Source: Chitinophaga pinensis (GTDB taxonomy: Bacteria > Bacteroidota > Bacteroidia > UBA4408). Taken from it: a stretch of 35,836 nt of DNA. This document shows, one piece after another, positions 1 through 7,694 of the stretch (within the stretch, counting starts at the first letter, position 1; each line of letters starts with the position of its first letter). Where the stretch lies: assembly GCA_945872355.1 (NCBI GenBank), contig CAMBZU010000033.1:1-35836 (forward strand), read 5' to 3'. Position numbers and translations under genes: made by a program. The notes beneath the pieces are model-generated. The model did no database searches, was not told where the DNA came from, and saw only the letters and a program-made list of their open reading frames with translations.

Positions 1-11
1 AAATAGAGCCA

Positions 12-19
12 CAAATATA
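12..19 (-). promoter_or_regulatory. Candidate -7 box of a leftward promoter
   Basis: Read on the minus strand this is TATATTTG, an exact match to the Bacteroidota -7 consensus TAnnTTTG. It points left, out of the window, so it would serve a gene whose start lies beyond position 1. No clear -33 TTG is present at the usual distance. The inverted repeat at 29-56 occupies the place where the -33 element should sit. The gene it would drive is not visible. Confidence 0.4.
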
Positions 20-28
20 CGTATTCTT

Positions 29-56
29 CTTTAACTATAAAATTCCATAGTTAAAG
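29..56. promoter_or_regulatory. Inverted repeat 1, operator-like (CTTTAACTAT-N8-ATAGTTAAAG)
   Basis: Perfect 10-bp arms at 29-38 and 47-56 flank an 8-nt spacer. The core TTAACTAT-N8-ATAGTTAA recurs in the dyad at 65-100 with the same spacer length, and the two centres (42.5 and 82.5) are 40 bp apart, about four helical turns. This is the geometry of a homodimeric repressor that binds two sites on one face of the DNA. It overlaps the -33 region of the leftward candidate promoter, so control of an off-window leftward gene is more likely than control of the operon starting at 289. The regulator family is unknown. Confidence 0.6.
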
Positions 57-64
57 TAAATGCA

Positions 65-100
65 TTAAGTTTAACTATAAATATTTATAGTTAAACTTAA
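65..100. promoter_or_regulatory. Inverted repeat 2, perfect 36-bp palindrome
   Basis: Positions 65-100 read identically on both strands over 36 bp. The inner part holds TTAACTAT (71-78), 8 nt, then ATAGTTAA (87-94), matching the dyad at 29-56 in both sequence and spacing. It is more likely a second operator for the same protein than a terminator, because no T-run or coding-gene end is next to it. A cruciform-prone palindrome is an alternative reading. Confidence 0.6.
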
Positions 101-118
101 AATGGCAAATAAATACTT

Positions 119-145
119 TATAAACCATACTGTATAAGGTTTATA
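119..145. repeat. Third dyad, TATAAACC-N11-GGTTTATA
   Basis: Perfect 8-bp arms at 119-126 and 138-145 enclose an 11-nt loop that itself contains ATAC-T-GTAT. It differs in sequence from the two upstream dyads. It lies about 145 bp before the first start codon and has no T-run on either strand, so it is not a convincing terminator. An operator or a 5' structure is possible. The rest of 146-264 shows nothing else that I can name. Confidence 0.35.
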
Positions 146-264
146 TAAAAATAGTACTTAATTTTTGTAAATTGTTAAAATAGAGTATTTATTTTAAAAG
201 TGTCAATTTAGGTTCATTGCTATATCGTATTTTAATAATAATTTTTTCATGTGCTAATTATTTA

Positions 265-272
265 TATTTTTG
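265..272 (+). promoter_or_regulatory. Candidate -7 box for the nSTAND operon
   Basis: TATTTTTG matches TAnnTTTG exactly and ends 16 nt before the ATG at 289, which would leave a leader of roughly 10 nt. No good -33 TTG is seen at about 20 nt upstream (the region is TTTTTTC), so this would be a weak or activator-dependent promoter. It is the only such box close to this start. Confidence 0.4.
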
Positions 273-288
273 AACTCTTATTATTCTT

Positions 289-3200
289 ATGAGCAACACT
301 ATCTGTCCATATCCAGGCCTTAGGCCTTTCAACGAAGAAGAGAGTATCTTCTTTAAAGGCCGTGAGCAACAGGTTGAACGCTTGGTAAAGCGGCTTGAGG
401 AAAAAAAGTTCCTGATGGTGAATGGTGCTAGTGGCGATGGAAAATCATCTTTAATATACGCAGGCGTTATTCCTTATGCCAAAGCAGGATTTTTTAAAGC
501 TAAATATAATAACTGGATTGTAGCAGATTTTAGACCAGAACGAAGCCCATTAAGGAATTTAACAGCTTCTATTTGCAAGCAATTAAAAATTGATGATGCT
601 GAAAAAACTGAAAAAGAATTAGGTTATGGTTTCAGTGCTTTATGCGATTTGTATAAAGCTTCTTCATTTTATATTGATGAAACATCTGCCACTTGGCTTA
701 ATGCTGATGATAAAGAAAAGAAGTTACTCAAACGCAAAGGCGCCAATTTATTGGTGTTGGTTGATCAGTTCGAAGAGTTTTTTACGAATCCAGAAAACTA
801 TCTGCACGGCATTCCAAGTATTGAAAGTCAGAAAACAGTAAATCTTTTACTTGAAACATATAAATTAGCTGCTGCCCAAGACATCCCAATTTATGTAGTT
901 TGCACCATGCGTAGCGATTATATTGGTCAGTGTGCAGCTTTCAGGGGTTTACCTGAAGCGATTGGATATAGTCAGTTTTTTGTGCCAAGGTTAAAAAGGC
1001 AAGAGATTGAGCAGGTGATTGAAGGTCCGGCAGAACTCGCAGGTTGTAAAATTAGCAAGCGTTTAACACAAACTTTGTTGAACAGTTTAACAGATGGTTT
1101 TGATCAGTTGCCTATTTTGCAACATGCGCTTAACCACATTTGGAAAATGGCTAAAAATGGCCAAGAAGAAATGGATTTGATTCATTTGGCCAAAGTAGGA
1201 GGAGTGTCATATAAACTATTATCAAGTGAGGATAAAATAGAATTTGAGCATTGGCGCGCAGCTTTGCCAGAATACAAACTGCAATTACTGGATAAACCAT
1301 CTTTAAGCAATATATTGAATGCGCATGCCAATGAGTTGTATTTAACAGCCCATCTGCATTACAAGAATTCTTTTGGAAAAGAGATAAGTATAACGCAAGC
1401 TCAAAAAATAATAAAGGTTGTTTTTCAATGCTTAACTAAAATGGATGCTTCCCGTGCCGTGCGAAACAGGATGACCTTACAAGAGATTACGGATATCATT
1501 AATGATGAAAAAATAAGCATTACAAAAGTTGACCAATTATTGCAAGTTTATCGCGAGCAAGGCAATACTTTTTTACAACCTTTTATTGGCGAACAAGGCG
1601 AGAACAAGGACCTAAGCCCAAATGCAGTATTGGATATTACACATGAAAGTTTAATCAGAAATTGGACACAATTAACCGAGTGGGCCAATGAAGAATTTGA
1701 TAATTTACAAAATTATTTAGATTTTAAAAAGCAGTTGCAACGATGGATTAACGCTAATAAAAACAGTGGTTATTTGTTGCCGATAGGTCCATTATCATTT
1801 TTTGAAAATTGGTTTGAAAAGTTAAATCCGAGTAAATATTGGATTCACAGGTATGAAGATTTTGAGGGTGATTTGGAGCAACAATTGGAGCATGCTGGAG
1901 AAATATTATCAAATGCTAAAAACTTTATTCAAAAAAGTGCCAAACGTTTAATTTTTTCGCGTACAGTTTTAAGGTATGGCGCACAACGCATTGCCATTGC
2001 CGCTGGGGTAATTTTATTGATTGGTTTGTGCACGTATTATTATTTTGATTATCGGAAAAAACAGAATGATTATGTGTTAAAGGAGTTGCTTTTGCATGGT
2101 AAGGAAATGTTATTATCTAAAAATGTGAGTGTAGAAGCCAAAGCGGATTTTTTAATTAACAATGACCGATTACTAGAGCTAAAAGGGGAGAAATCTGAAT
2201 TTGAAGGTCTATTAAATGAACTTAAAAACGATACTTTAGCTTTTGATGTTGGCTATGCTATGATTACTAAATGCCTAGCTAAGGTTGATTCAACCAATTT
2301 TGATAAGAAAGGGGAGTATAGTATGCGTTTATTTGATTATTTGTACAGAAATTTTGAATCAGAAGTCTCTCTAAAAATTGAAAAAATAAGTAAAGGGAAA
2401 GCCATTTCCTACAGTAAATATAGCAGAAATAGGTTGAATGATTTTTTGGGAATTTGTGCATTAATCAAACATGATGGTGTAAGCGATTATAAAGGCTTTG
2501 CGGATACCATTATTAATAAAACTATTTTTAAAGCACAATGGTTTTTGAATGACGCAATTAAATCTAAAACCTCTCAAAAATATTTAGTGGAGCACAATAT
2601 ACTATATACTTTTGCCTCTCTTATTGCTATTGATGATTTCCCCAACTATAGTGAATTTATTCATTTATTATCGCCTTTGGAGGGAGACACAGCGGCTTAT
2701 AATAGGTTTGATTCCATTTTTAAAAGCAATCAAGTTTATAGGTTTAATTGCCAAGATTTACCCAAGCAAGGTGGATTCCATCTTTTAGCCTTATTGTATG
2801 CTACACAATTTAAATCTGATATTACAGCTAAGGAGAAAATTGAGATGTTAATTGACTTTAATTTGTTTCAAAATAACAATTATAAGCCATTGGATATCTA
2901 TCTAACAATATATAAATTCAATGGAGACAGCGAACGGAATATTGATTTTGTAATTGATAGATTTGCAAAAAATGAATTTTCAAAAGCACAATTTATAGAA
3001 AGTGCTATTCAAAAATTATTTCAAAATTTGGAAGTGAGGTTAAACTTCCCTTCGTCTTTCATCAATTGTTTTGTTCCAAATACTTCGGCAATCGCTCTCT
3101 TTGATAGAGGCGAAAAAATGCTTTTGAATACAGATTTAAACGATAGTACCAGAATGAACTTGGCCGTTTATTATAAGAAAAGAGGCTTTTATTATAGTAA

Positions 3201-4305
3201 CTTCCTTCATCAAAATTCAAATGCTGAGATGTATTTTGGTGCCGCTCTCAATTATTATCAAATAGTTACAGAAGAGCATAAGTTGAAATTACATTATTTT
3301 GATAAAGTTAATTGGAATAATGCTTCAATTCCAAATTACCTATGGGTACTTTCTCCAAAACTATACAATGAATTTCAAACAGCATCTAATTATTGTAGCT
3401 TAACAACTATCGGTGATATTGATGCCGGTGGGAATGATAATTTTTCTCCTTTTTTAGATTTTTTGATTAAAAATAGGAGATTACATACAATTAGCAGTCT
3501 AACATATTTAAAAGTTTTAAATGAGTATGCTGCCTATGGTAATGATAGTCTTACGATGTCGGTATTGAAATTTTTATCAGAAATTAAATGCAGTAGTTCA
3601 GAGATTAGCTCAAATCTTCTTGCCAAAATAGGACTATATGAAAGTTATATATTATTTAAAAATAATGAATTGGATAATGCTAATACTAAAATTGATTCTT
3701 TATTTAAAGTGCTACCAAAAGTAATTAATGAAGATAATGGCTGGATTAAAGCCAACGCATTAATTTTAGCAGCAAACGGAGATACAGCAAGGACACTTAA
3801 ACTACTTAGTTATGTGCAATCGGCAGAGGAAAAAAACAAAATATTGCTGAACATTTGTTATCAATTGCAAGAAGGTCCTGGTGTAGAATACACGTATTTC
3901 TATTTAAATGAACTGCTTAGAAACTACAGCAAAGATGCTAAAATTGCGATGGCTTTGTACAGAGTGCTGGGTAAAATTGGAGGTTACGAAGCAGAAAAGA
4001 ACCAAGCGCGTAAAAAATATAGAAATACACCTGAATTAATGAAACCCTTAGCCTTGCAGAACTGGGTGCTTGGTACTGCAGAAAATGGTAATTATTATAA
4101 GGCCAAAAATCTTATTCCCGAAAACGTTTCAGAAACCAAAGAATTAATTTTAATAAATCAAATTTTAAAGGCTGAAATCATTCATCTAACAAAAAAGAAG
4201 CAGCAGAACGCCTATATCGGGAATTGGAACGACACAAGATATTTTGAGTTGGATTTGCAAATTGAATCAATAAACAATGATATTAAGCTCAATAGTTTAG
4301 AATAA
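289..4305 (+). CDS. Membrane-anchored nSTAND-type NTPase with large C-terminal region
   Basis: This is a signal-transducing STAND-class ATPase of 1338 residues. The N-terminus PYPGLRPF plus FFKGRE is the hallmark of the novel-STAND-1 domain. Walker A is GASGDGKSS (46-54), Walker B is VDQFEE (158-163), and the arginine-bearing strand CTMRSDYIG starts near 205. The NTPase and its helical extension run to about 550. A single hydrophobic helix (about 568-588) follows, then some 750 residues that resemble no domain I recognise; they look mostly helical, with one short TPR-like stretch near 960-1000. No WD40 repeats, which commonly follow this NTPase, are visible. With the NTPase in the cytosol, one helix would place the C-terminal region in the periplasm. 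The next gene starts 5 nt downstream, so this is the first gene of a three-gene operon. Family recognition is firm; the biological role is unknown. Confidence 0.85.
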   Translation: MSNTICPYPGLRPFNEEESIFFKGREQQVERLVKRLEEKKFLMVNGASGDGKSSLIYAGVIPYAKAGFFKAKYNNWIVADFRPERSPLRNLTASICKQLKIDDAEKTEKELGYGFSALCDLYKASSFYIDETSATWLNADDKEKKLLKRKGANLLVLVDQFEEFFTNPENYLHGIPSIESQKTVNLLLETYKLAAAQDIPIYVVCTMRSDYIGQCAAFRGLPEAIGYSQFFVPRLKRQEIEQVIEGPAELAGCKISKRLTQTLLNSLTDGFDQLPILQHALNHIWKMAKNGQEEMDLIHLAKVGGVSYKLLSSEDKIEFEHWRAALPEYKLQLLDKPSLSNILNAHANELYLTAHLHYKNSFGKEISITQAQKIIKVVFQCLTKMDASRAVRNRMTLQEITDIINDEKISITKVDQLLQVYREQGNTFLQPFIGEQGENKDLSPNAVLDITHESLIRNWTQLTEWANEEFDNLQNYLDFKKQLQRWINANKNSGYLLPIGPLSFFENWFEKLNPSKYWIHRYEDFEGDLEQQLEHAGEILSNAKNFIQKSAKRLIFSRTVLRYGAQRIAIAAGVILLIGLCTYYYFDYRKKQNDYVLKELLLHGKEMLLSKNVSVEAKADFLINNDRLLELKGEKSEFEGLLNELKNDTLAFDVGYAMITKCLAKVDSTNFDKKGEYSMRLFDYLYRNFESEVSLKIEKISKGKAISYSKYSRNRLNDFLGICALIKHDGVSDYKGFADTIINKTIFKAQWFLNDAIKSKTSQKYLVEHNILYTFASLIAIDDFPNYSEFIHLLSPLEGDTAAYNRFDSIFKSNQVYRFNCQDLPKQGGFHLLALLYATQFKSDITAKEKIEMLIDFNLFQNNNYKPLDIYLTIYKFNGDSERNIDFVIDRFAKNEFSKAQFIESAIQKLFQNLEVRLNFPSSFINCFVPNTSAIALFDRGEKMLLNTDLNDSTRMNLAVYYKKRGFYYSNFLHQNSNAEMYFGAALNYYQIVTEEHKLKLHYFDKVNWNNASIPNYLWVLSPKLYNEFQTASNYCSLTTIGDIDAGGNDNFSPFLDFLIKNRRLHTISSLTYLKVLNEYAAYGNDSLTMSVLKFLSEIKCSSSEISSNLLAKIGLYESYILFKNNELDNANTKIDSLFKVLPKVINEDNGWIKANALILAANGDTARTLKLLSYVQSAEEKNKILLNICYQLQEGPGVEYTYFYLNELLRNYSKDAKIAMALYRVLGKIGGYEAEKNQARKKYRNTPELMKPLALQNWVLGTAENGNYYKAKNLIPENVSETKELILINQILKAEIIHLTKKKQQNAYIGNWNDTRYFELDLQIESINNDIKLNSLE

Positions 4306-4310
4306 TTATT

Positions 4311-5270
4311 ATGAAAAAACATATTCATATAATCATCTTTTTTTTATGCCTTTGCTTAGTTGGCTTCTTTGCCAATTTTGCACAAAATGATTACGGATTA
4401 ACTATAGTTAATTACAGTATGCTTGCTGTTGCTTTGTTGTTTATAGATATGATGCGGCTAACAATTATCAAGTATAAAATTGCCGGTTATTTTATTTATC
4501 TAATGGTTTTGTATCCAGTAATTGCTGTATTTGTTGATTTGCAGGATACTAGTGAGGAGTTTTTAATGGTATATGTTTTGAGCATGCTTGCAGGCTTTAT
4601 ATACAATGCAATAGTTTTACCTGTGGTTTTGTTTTTTAAAGAAAGAAAGTTAGGTAATGCTGAAATCAGTTTTTTGAGCTATTATGAATTACTTTTTTTA
4701 TCCGTTTTACTTGTGGGTTTTAATCTAAAATCAAATCAATATACAGGGGCAGCTCCTATACTTTCTCTGAGTATGTTGATTGTTATTCCCGCTTTAATAA
4801 GGTTGGTGCAGCTCATAAAATTGTTGATATCGGGTAAATACTTCTCTGCTGTTTTTCAACTGTTAGTTTGCGTTTTTATAACGTTGACTATAGTAAGTAC
4901 TGTTTTTAAATTGGAACATTGGCCTGGTGCCGATTCGATATTAAATATTTGTAGGCCTATTATGTTTATTTCAGTATTGCTTTTGCTTTTTATTACCTAT
5001 TTAAAAAAAGAGATAAGGCCTTTTACTCACACCAACCCCGCTATGAAAACTGCTTACTTCTCTTTTTGTGTTACTTTTCTTTGGCTTACTTTGCATCATG
5101 CAGGAGTTGCTCCTTCTGTTTATTCAGATAGGTATCCAAAAGGGATGCAAATGTTGGGCGCCCAAAAAAACGGTTTTAATGCAGAAGGGAGGGAGTTCGG
5201 TAGAAAATATGAGATTTATATCGAAAATTTGGAGCATTTTGTTGAAGAGCAGAACAAAGCCAAACAATAG
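4311..5270 (+). CDS. Polytopic membrane protein with FKxxHWPGA motif
   Basis: This 319-residue protein has about seven or eight hydrophobic segments between residues 5 and 265, then a charged soluble tail of about 55 residues. I do not recognise the family as a whole. Residues 199-207 read FKLEHWPGA, between two hydrophobic helices. The same FK-x-x-HWPGA turn is known from the N-terminal helix pair of GldL, the T9SS/gliding motor protein, and it also occurs in other Bacteroidota membrane proteins, so it does not identify this gene as gldL. The start is 5 nt after the upstream stop and the next gene begins 2 nt after this stop, so translation is likely coupled. A membrane partner that links the STAND protein to the phosphatase is an inference from context. 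Confidence 0.75.
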   Translation: MKKHIHIIIFFLCLCLVGFFANFAQNDYGLTIVNYSMLAVALLFIDMMRLTIIKYKIAGYFIYLMVLYPVIAVFVDLQDTSEEFLMVYVLSMLAGFIYNAIVLPVVLFFKERKLGNAEISFLSYYELLFLSVLLVGFNLKSNQYTGAAPILSLSMLIVIPALIRLVQLIKLLISGKYFSAVFQLLVCVFITLTIVSTVFKLEHWPGADSILNICRPIMFISVLLLLFITYLKKEIRPFTHTNPAMKTAYFSFCVTFLWLTLHHAGVAPSVYSDRYPKGMQMLGAQKNGFNAEGREFGRKYEIYIENLEHFVEEQNKAKQ

Positions 5271-5272
5271 CA

Positions 5273-6475
5273 ATGGTAGTTATCGTTATATTATTTTCAA
5301 TATCACTCATCGTATGTTTTGTTTATCTGCATAAGCAAAAGAAGCAAATAGAAATTTTACAGCAACAACATGCTATAGAGATCAATTACGTTAGCCTTAA
5401 AACAATTGAAGAGGAGCGCATACAAACAGCGCATGAAAAACGTATTGCTGATATTGAGAATGATAAAATTAATCTTGCTTTGGAAAAAGAAAAGCTTGCC
5501 GAAAAAAACAAACGCATGTGGGCTATGAACGAGACTGTTTATAAGGAAAAAAAGAAAGTTGATGAGGAAATAGAAAAACTAAATGATGAAAAAGCAAAGC
5601 TTGAACAAGCGAAAAATAAATTAGATGAGAAGGTAAAAAAACTCTGGGCTACGAGCACTGCAGTGCATAAAGAAAAAGAAAGAATCAATATTATAAAGCA
5701 AGAAATAGAACGTAAGCATCAAGAAATTGTTGACAGTGTAACATACGCGCAACGCATTCAAGAGGCTATTTTACCTTCTAGAACAGAGATTAATCAAGCC
5801 ATTCCGTTTAACGCAATTATGTTTAAACCACGTGATATTGTGAGTGGCGATTTTTATTGGTTTTCGCAAAAAGGAGATGAAAGTATTTTGGCTTGTGTGG
5901 ATTGCACTGGGCATGGTGTGCCAGGCGCTTTCATGAGTATGATTGGAAATACCTTGCTTAATCAAATTGTGAATGAGCGCGATATTATACAACCCAATTT
6001 AATCTTAAACGAGCTCAATAAAGAAATAACCAGTGCCTTAAAACAAGATGCAGCTGGCAGCGATTCGCGCGATGGGATGGATATTTCTATTTTAAAAATT
6101 AATTTAATTAAAAATGAATTGCAATACGCAGGTGCAAACAGGCCATTGTATTATATTCGTAATAATGAATTGATTGAAACCAAAGCCAATAAAGTAGCTA
6201 TAGGCGGTCATATGCCAGAAGAAGAAAAAAACTTTAGCCTACATACATTTGATTTACAAAAAGGCGATACCATTTATCTTTCAACCGATGGCTATGCCGA
6301 TCAGTTTAATTCATCAGATAAAAAATTAATGACCAAGCGCTTTAAAGAAATATTGTTAAGCATACAACATTTAACGATGCTGGAGCAAGAGCAGTATTTA
6401 GCTCAATTTATTGATGAATGGCGAGGTATAATGGAACAAACCGATGATGTTTTGGTGATTGGGGTAAGGGTTTGA
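5273..6475 (+). CDS. Membrane-anchored coiled-coil SpoIIE/PP2C phosphatase
   Basis: A predicted serine/threonine phosphatase of the SpoIIE branch of PP2C, 400 residues. One N-terminal membrane helix (about 2-18) is followed by a long charged coiled coil (about 20-150) and the phosphatase domain (about 155-400). The metal-binding and catalytic set looks complete: GDFYW with Asp193, DCTGHG with Asp210, STDG with Asp339, and Asp391/Asp392 near the end. The coiled coil contains a 42-residue duplication (KLAEK at 74 and KLDEK at 116, each followed by a W-A and a KEK block). Family members usually dephosphorylate anti-anti-sigma proteins or similar partners, but no STAS or anti-sigma gene lies in this window. 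It is the third gene of the operon, and its catalytic domain closely resembles that of the sensor at 24256. Confidence 0.88.
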   Translation: MVVIVILFSISLIVCFVYLHKQKKQIEILQQQHAIEINYVSLKTIEEERIQTAHEKRIADIENDKINLALEKEKLAEKNKRMWAMNETVYKEKKKVDEEIEKLNDEKAKLEQAKNKLDEKVKKLWATSTAVHKEKERINIIKQEIERKHQEIVDSVTYAQRIQEAILPSRTEINQAIPFNAIMFKPRDIVSGDFYWFSQKGDESILACVDCTGHGVPGAFMSMIGNTLLNQIVNERDIIQPNLILNELNKEITSALKQDAAGSDSRDGMDISILKINLIKNELQYAGANRPLYYIRNNELIETKANKVAIGGHMPEEEKNFSLHTFDLQKGDTIYLSTDGYADQFNSSDKKLMTKRFKEILLSIQHLTMLEQEQYLAQFIDEWRGIMEQTDDVLVIGVRV

Positions 6476-6476
6476 T

Positions 6477-6546
6477 GAATTTTAAATTGTGAATTTTAAA
6501 TTGTGAATTTTAAATTGTGAATTTTAAATTGTGAATTCTAAATTGT
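6477..6546. repeat. Five tandem copies of a 14-bp unit
   Basis: The unit GAATTTTAAATTGT occurs at 6477, 6491, 6505, 6519 and 6533; the first four are identical and the fifth has one change (T to C). The array starts one base after the phosphatase stop codon, in a convergent intergenic region. The remaining 6547-6712 is AT-rich with no gene and no clear hairpin terminator. A related array in opposite orientation follows the second SpoIIE gene at 27474. Confidence 0.9.
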
Positions 6547-6712
6547 GGCTTTGTGAACAAAATTAATGCTCGATTTCTCTGCAATGATTGCTATTATTAG
6601 CTTTGATGCAAATTAAAGGTTGTGAATAAAAAATTACTTTTTTGCTCAAGGTCAATTACAAAGAAAAATGGTTTTGTAAATGGTGCTGCTATATTCAGCA
6701 TTGCCAGAAATT

Positions 6713-7654
6713 TTAATCTTTATAAATAGCTACTAAAAGCTCCTGATGCATGGCAACACTGGCTCTGTACATGCCATCTGAATTAAAGCACAAACTGATA
6801 TTTCCAAATTTATCAACTGCAATTAAACCACCTTCACCACCTATTTTAACTAACTTTTCTTTTACTACAATGCGGCAAGCTTCTTCTAAAGAAAGCTGTT
6901 TGTATTCCATTAAGCAAAAAACATCATAAGCCACCACCGCTTTTATAAAAAATTCGCCATGACCAGTGCAAGAAATAGCACATTGGGCATTATTGGCATA
7001 AGTTCCAGCTCCAATAATTGGGCTGTCTCCAACTCGCCCAAATTGTTTATTGGTCATGCCGCCTGTAGATGTGCCGGCGGCTAAATTTCCATGCATGTCA
7101 AGTGCTACAGCGCCTACAGTGCCAAACTTTTTTTCATCAGTTTTAATATTATGATCAAGCGCAATTTTATTTTCAGCAACCGCATTTTGCCATTGTGCAT
7201 GCCTTTGTTCGGTATAAAAATAGCTGTCAGGTGTAAATTCAAATCCCATTTTTTTTGCAAAAGTTGCAGCACCTTCGCCGCAAAGCATAACATGTTCAGA
7301 GTTTTCCATCACTTTGCGAGAAAGCTGAATAGGATTTTTAATATTTTTAATTCCGGCCACAGCACCCGCCATTAAATTGTCGCCACGCATGATTGAAGCA
7401 TCCATTTCATGTGTTTCATCATGCGTAAACACCGCGCCTTTTCCGGCATTAAAAAGTGGATTGTTTTCTAACGAAATTATTGCAGCTTCAACTGCGTCAA
7501 GCGCTGTTCCTCTTTGTTTCAAAATATTTTCACCTGCTAAAATAGCCGCTGTTAAGGCTTCTTTATAGGCAAGCTCTTTTTCAGCAGTCATTTCATTTCT
7601 TAAAATTGTTCCTGCTCCACCGTGTATGGCTATGCTATAGTTTTCTTTTTGCAT
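6713..7654 (-). CDS. iaaA: Isoaspartyl peptidase / type 2 L-asparaginase
   Basis: An Ntn-hydrolase precursor that cleaves isoaspartyl dipeptides and, more weakly, asparagine. It is made as one chain and self-cleaves before the nucleophile threonine. The 313-residue protein begins with the family motif IAIHGGAGT. It carries LENNPLFNAGKGA near 62-74 and the cleavage site GTVGAVA with Thr179 as the new N-terminus of the beta subunit. GGMTNK and GRVGDSP follow, lining the active site. There is no signal peptide, so it is cytoplasmic. It lies 40 nt downstream of the patatin-like gene and may be cotranscribed with it. Only a relaxed -7 match (TAATTTTTG, one base too long) is seen upstream. Confidence 0.93.
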   Translation of the reverse strand: MQKENYSIAIHGGAGTILRNEMTAEKELAYKEALTAAILAGENILKQRGTALDAVEAAIISLENNPLFNAGKGAVFTHDETHEMDASIMRGDNLMAGAVAGIKNIKNPIQLSRKVMENSEHVMLCGEGAATFAKKMGFEFTPDSYFYTEQRHAQWQNAVAENKIALDHNIKTDEKKFGTVGAVALDMHGNLAAGTSTGGMTNKQFGRVGDSPIIGAGTYANNAQCAISCTGHGEFFIKAVVAYDVFCLMEYKQLSLEEACRIVVKEKLVKIGGEGGLIAVDKFGNISLCFNSDGMYRASVAMHQELLVAIYKD

Positions 7655-7694
7655 TTACATGTTTTATTTTGGTAACAAAAATTACACTATTTTC

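Noticed and set aside
289-4305. Classification as a known Avs-type antiphage STAND
   Set aside because: It has the nSTAND1-type NTPase start, but no effector nuclease or protease domain, and it has a membrane helix; the architecture does not match an Avs protein that I can name.
6477-6546. Possible CRISPR array
   Set aside because: The 14-bp units are directly adjacent with no unique spacers, so this is a simple tandem repeat.
6598-6605. TAGCTTTG, an exact TAnnTTTG match on the plus strand
   Set aside because: No plus-strand gene follows before 15256 and no -33 element is present; it is most likely a chance match in AT-rich DNA.
6679-6707. Weak hairpin TGCTG-N7-CAGCA after the isoaspartyl peptidase gene
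   Set aside because: Only five base pairs and no T-run on the minus strand; not enough for a terminator call.
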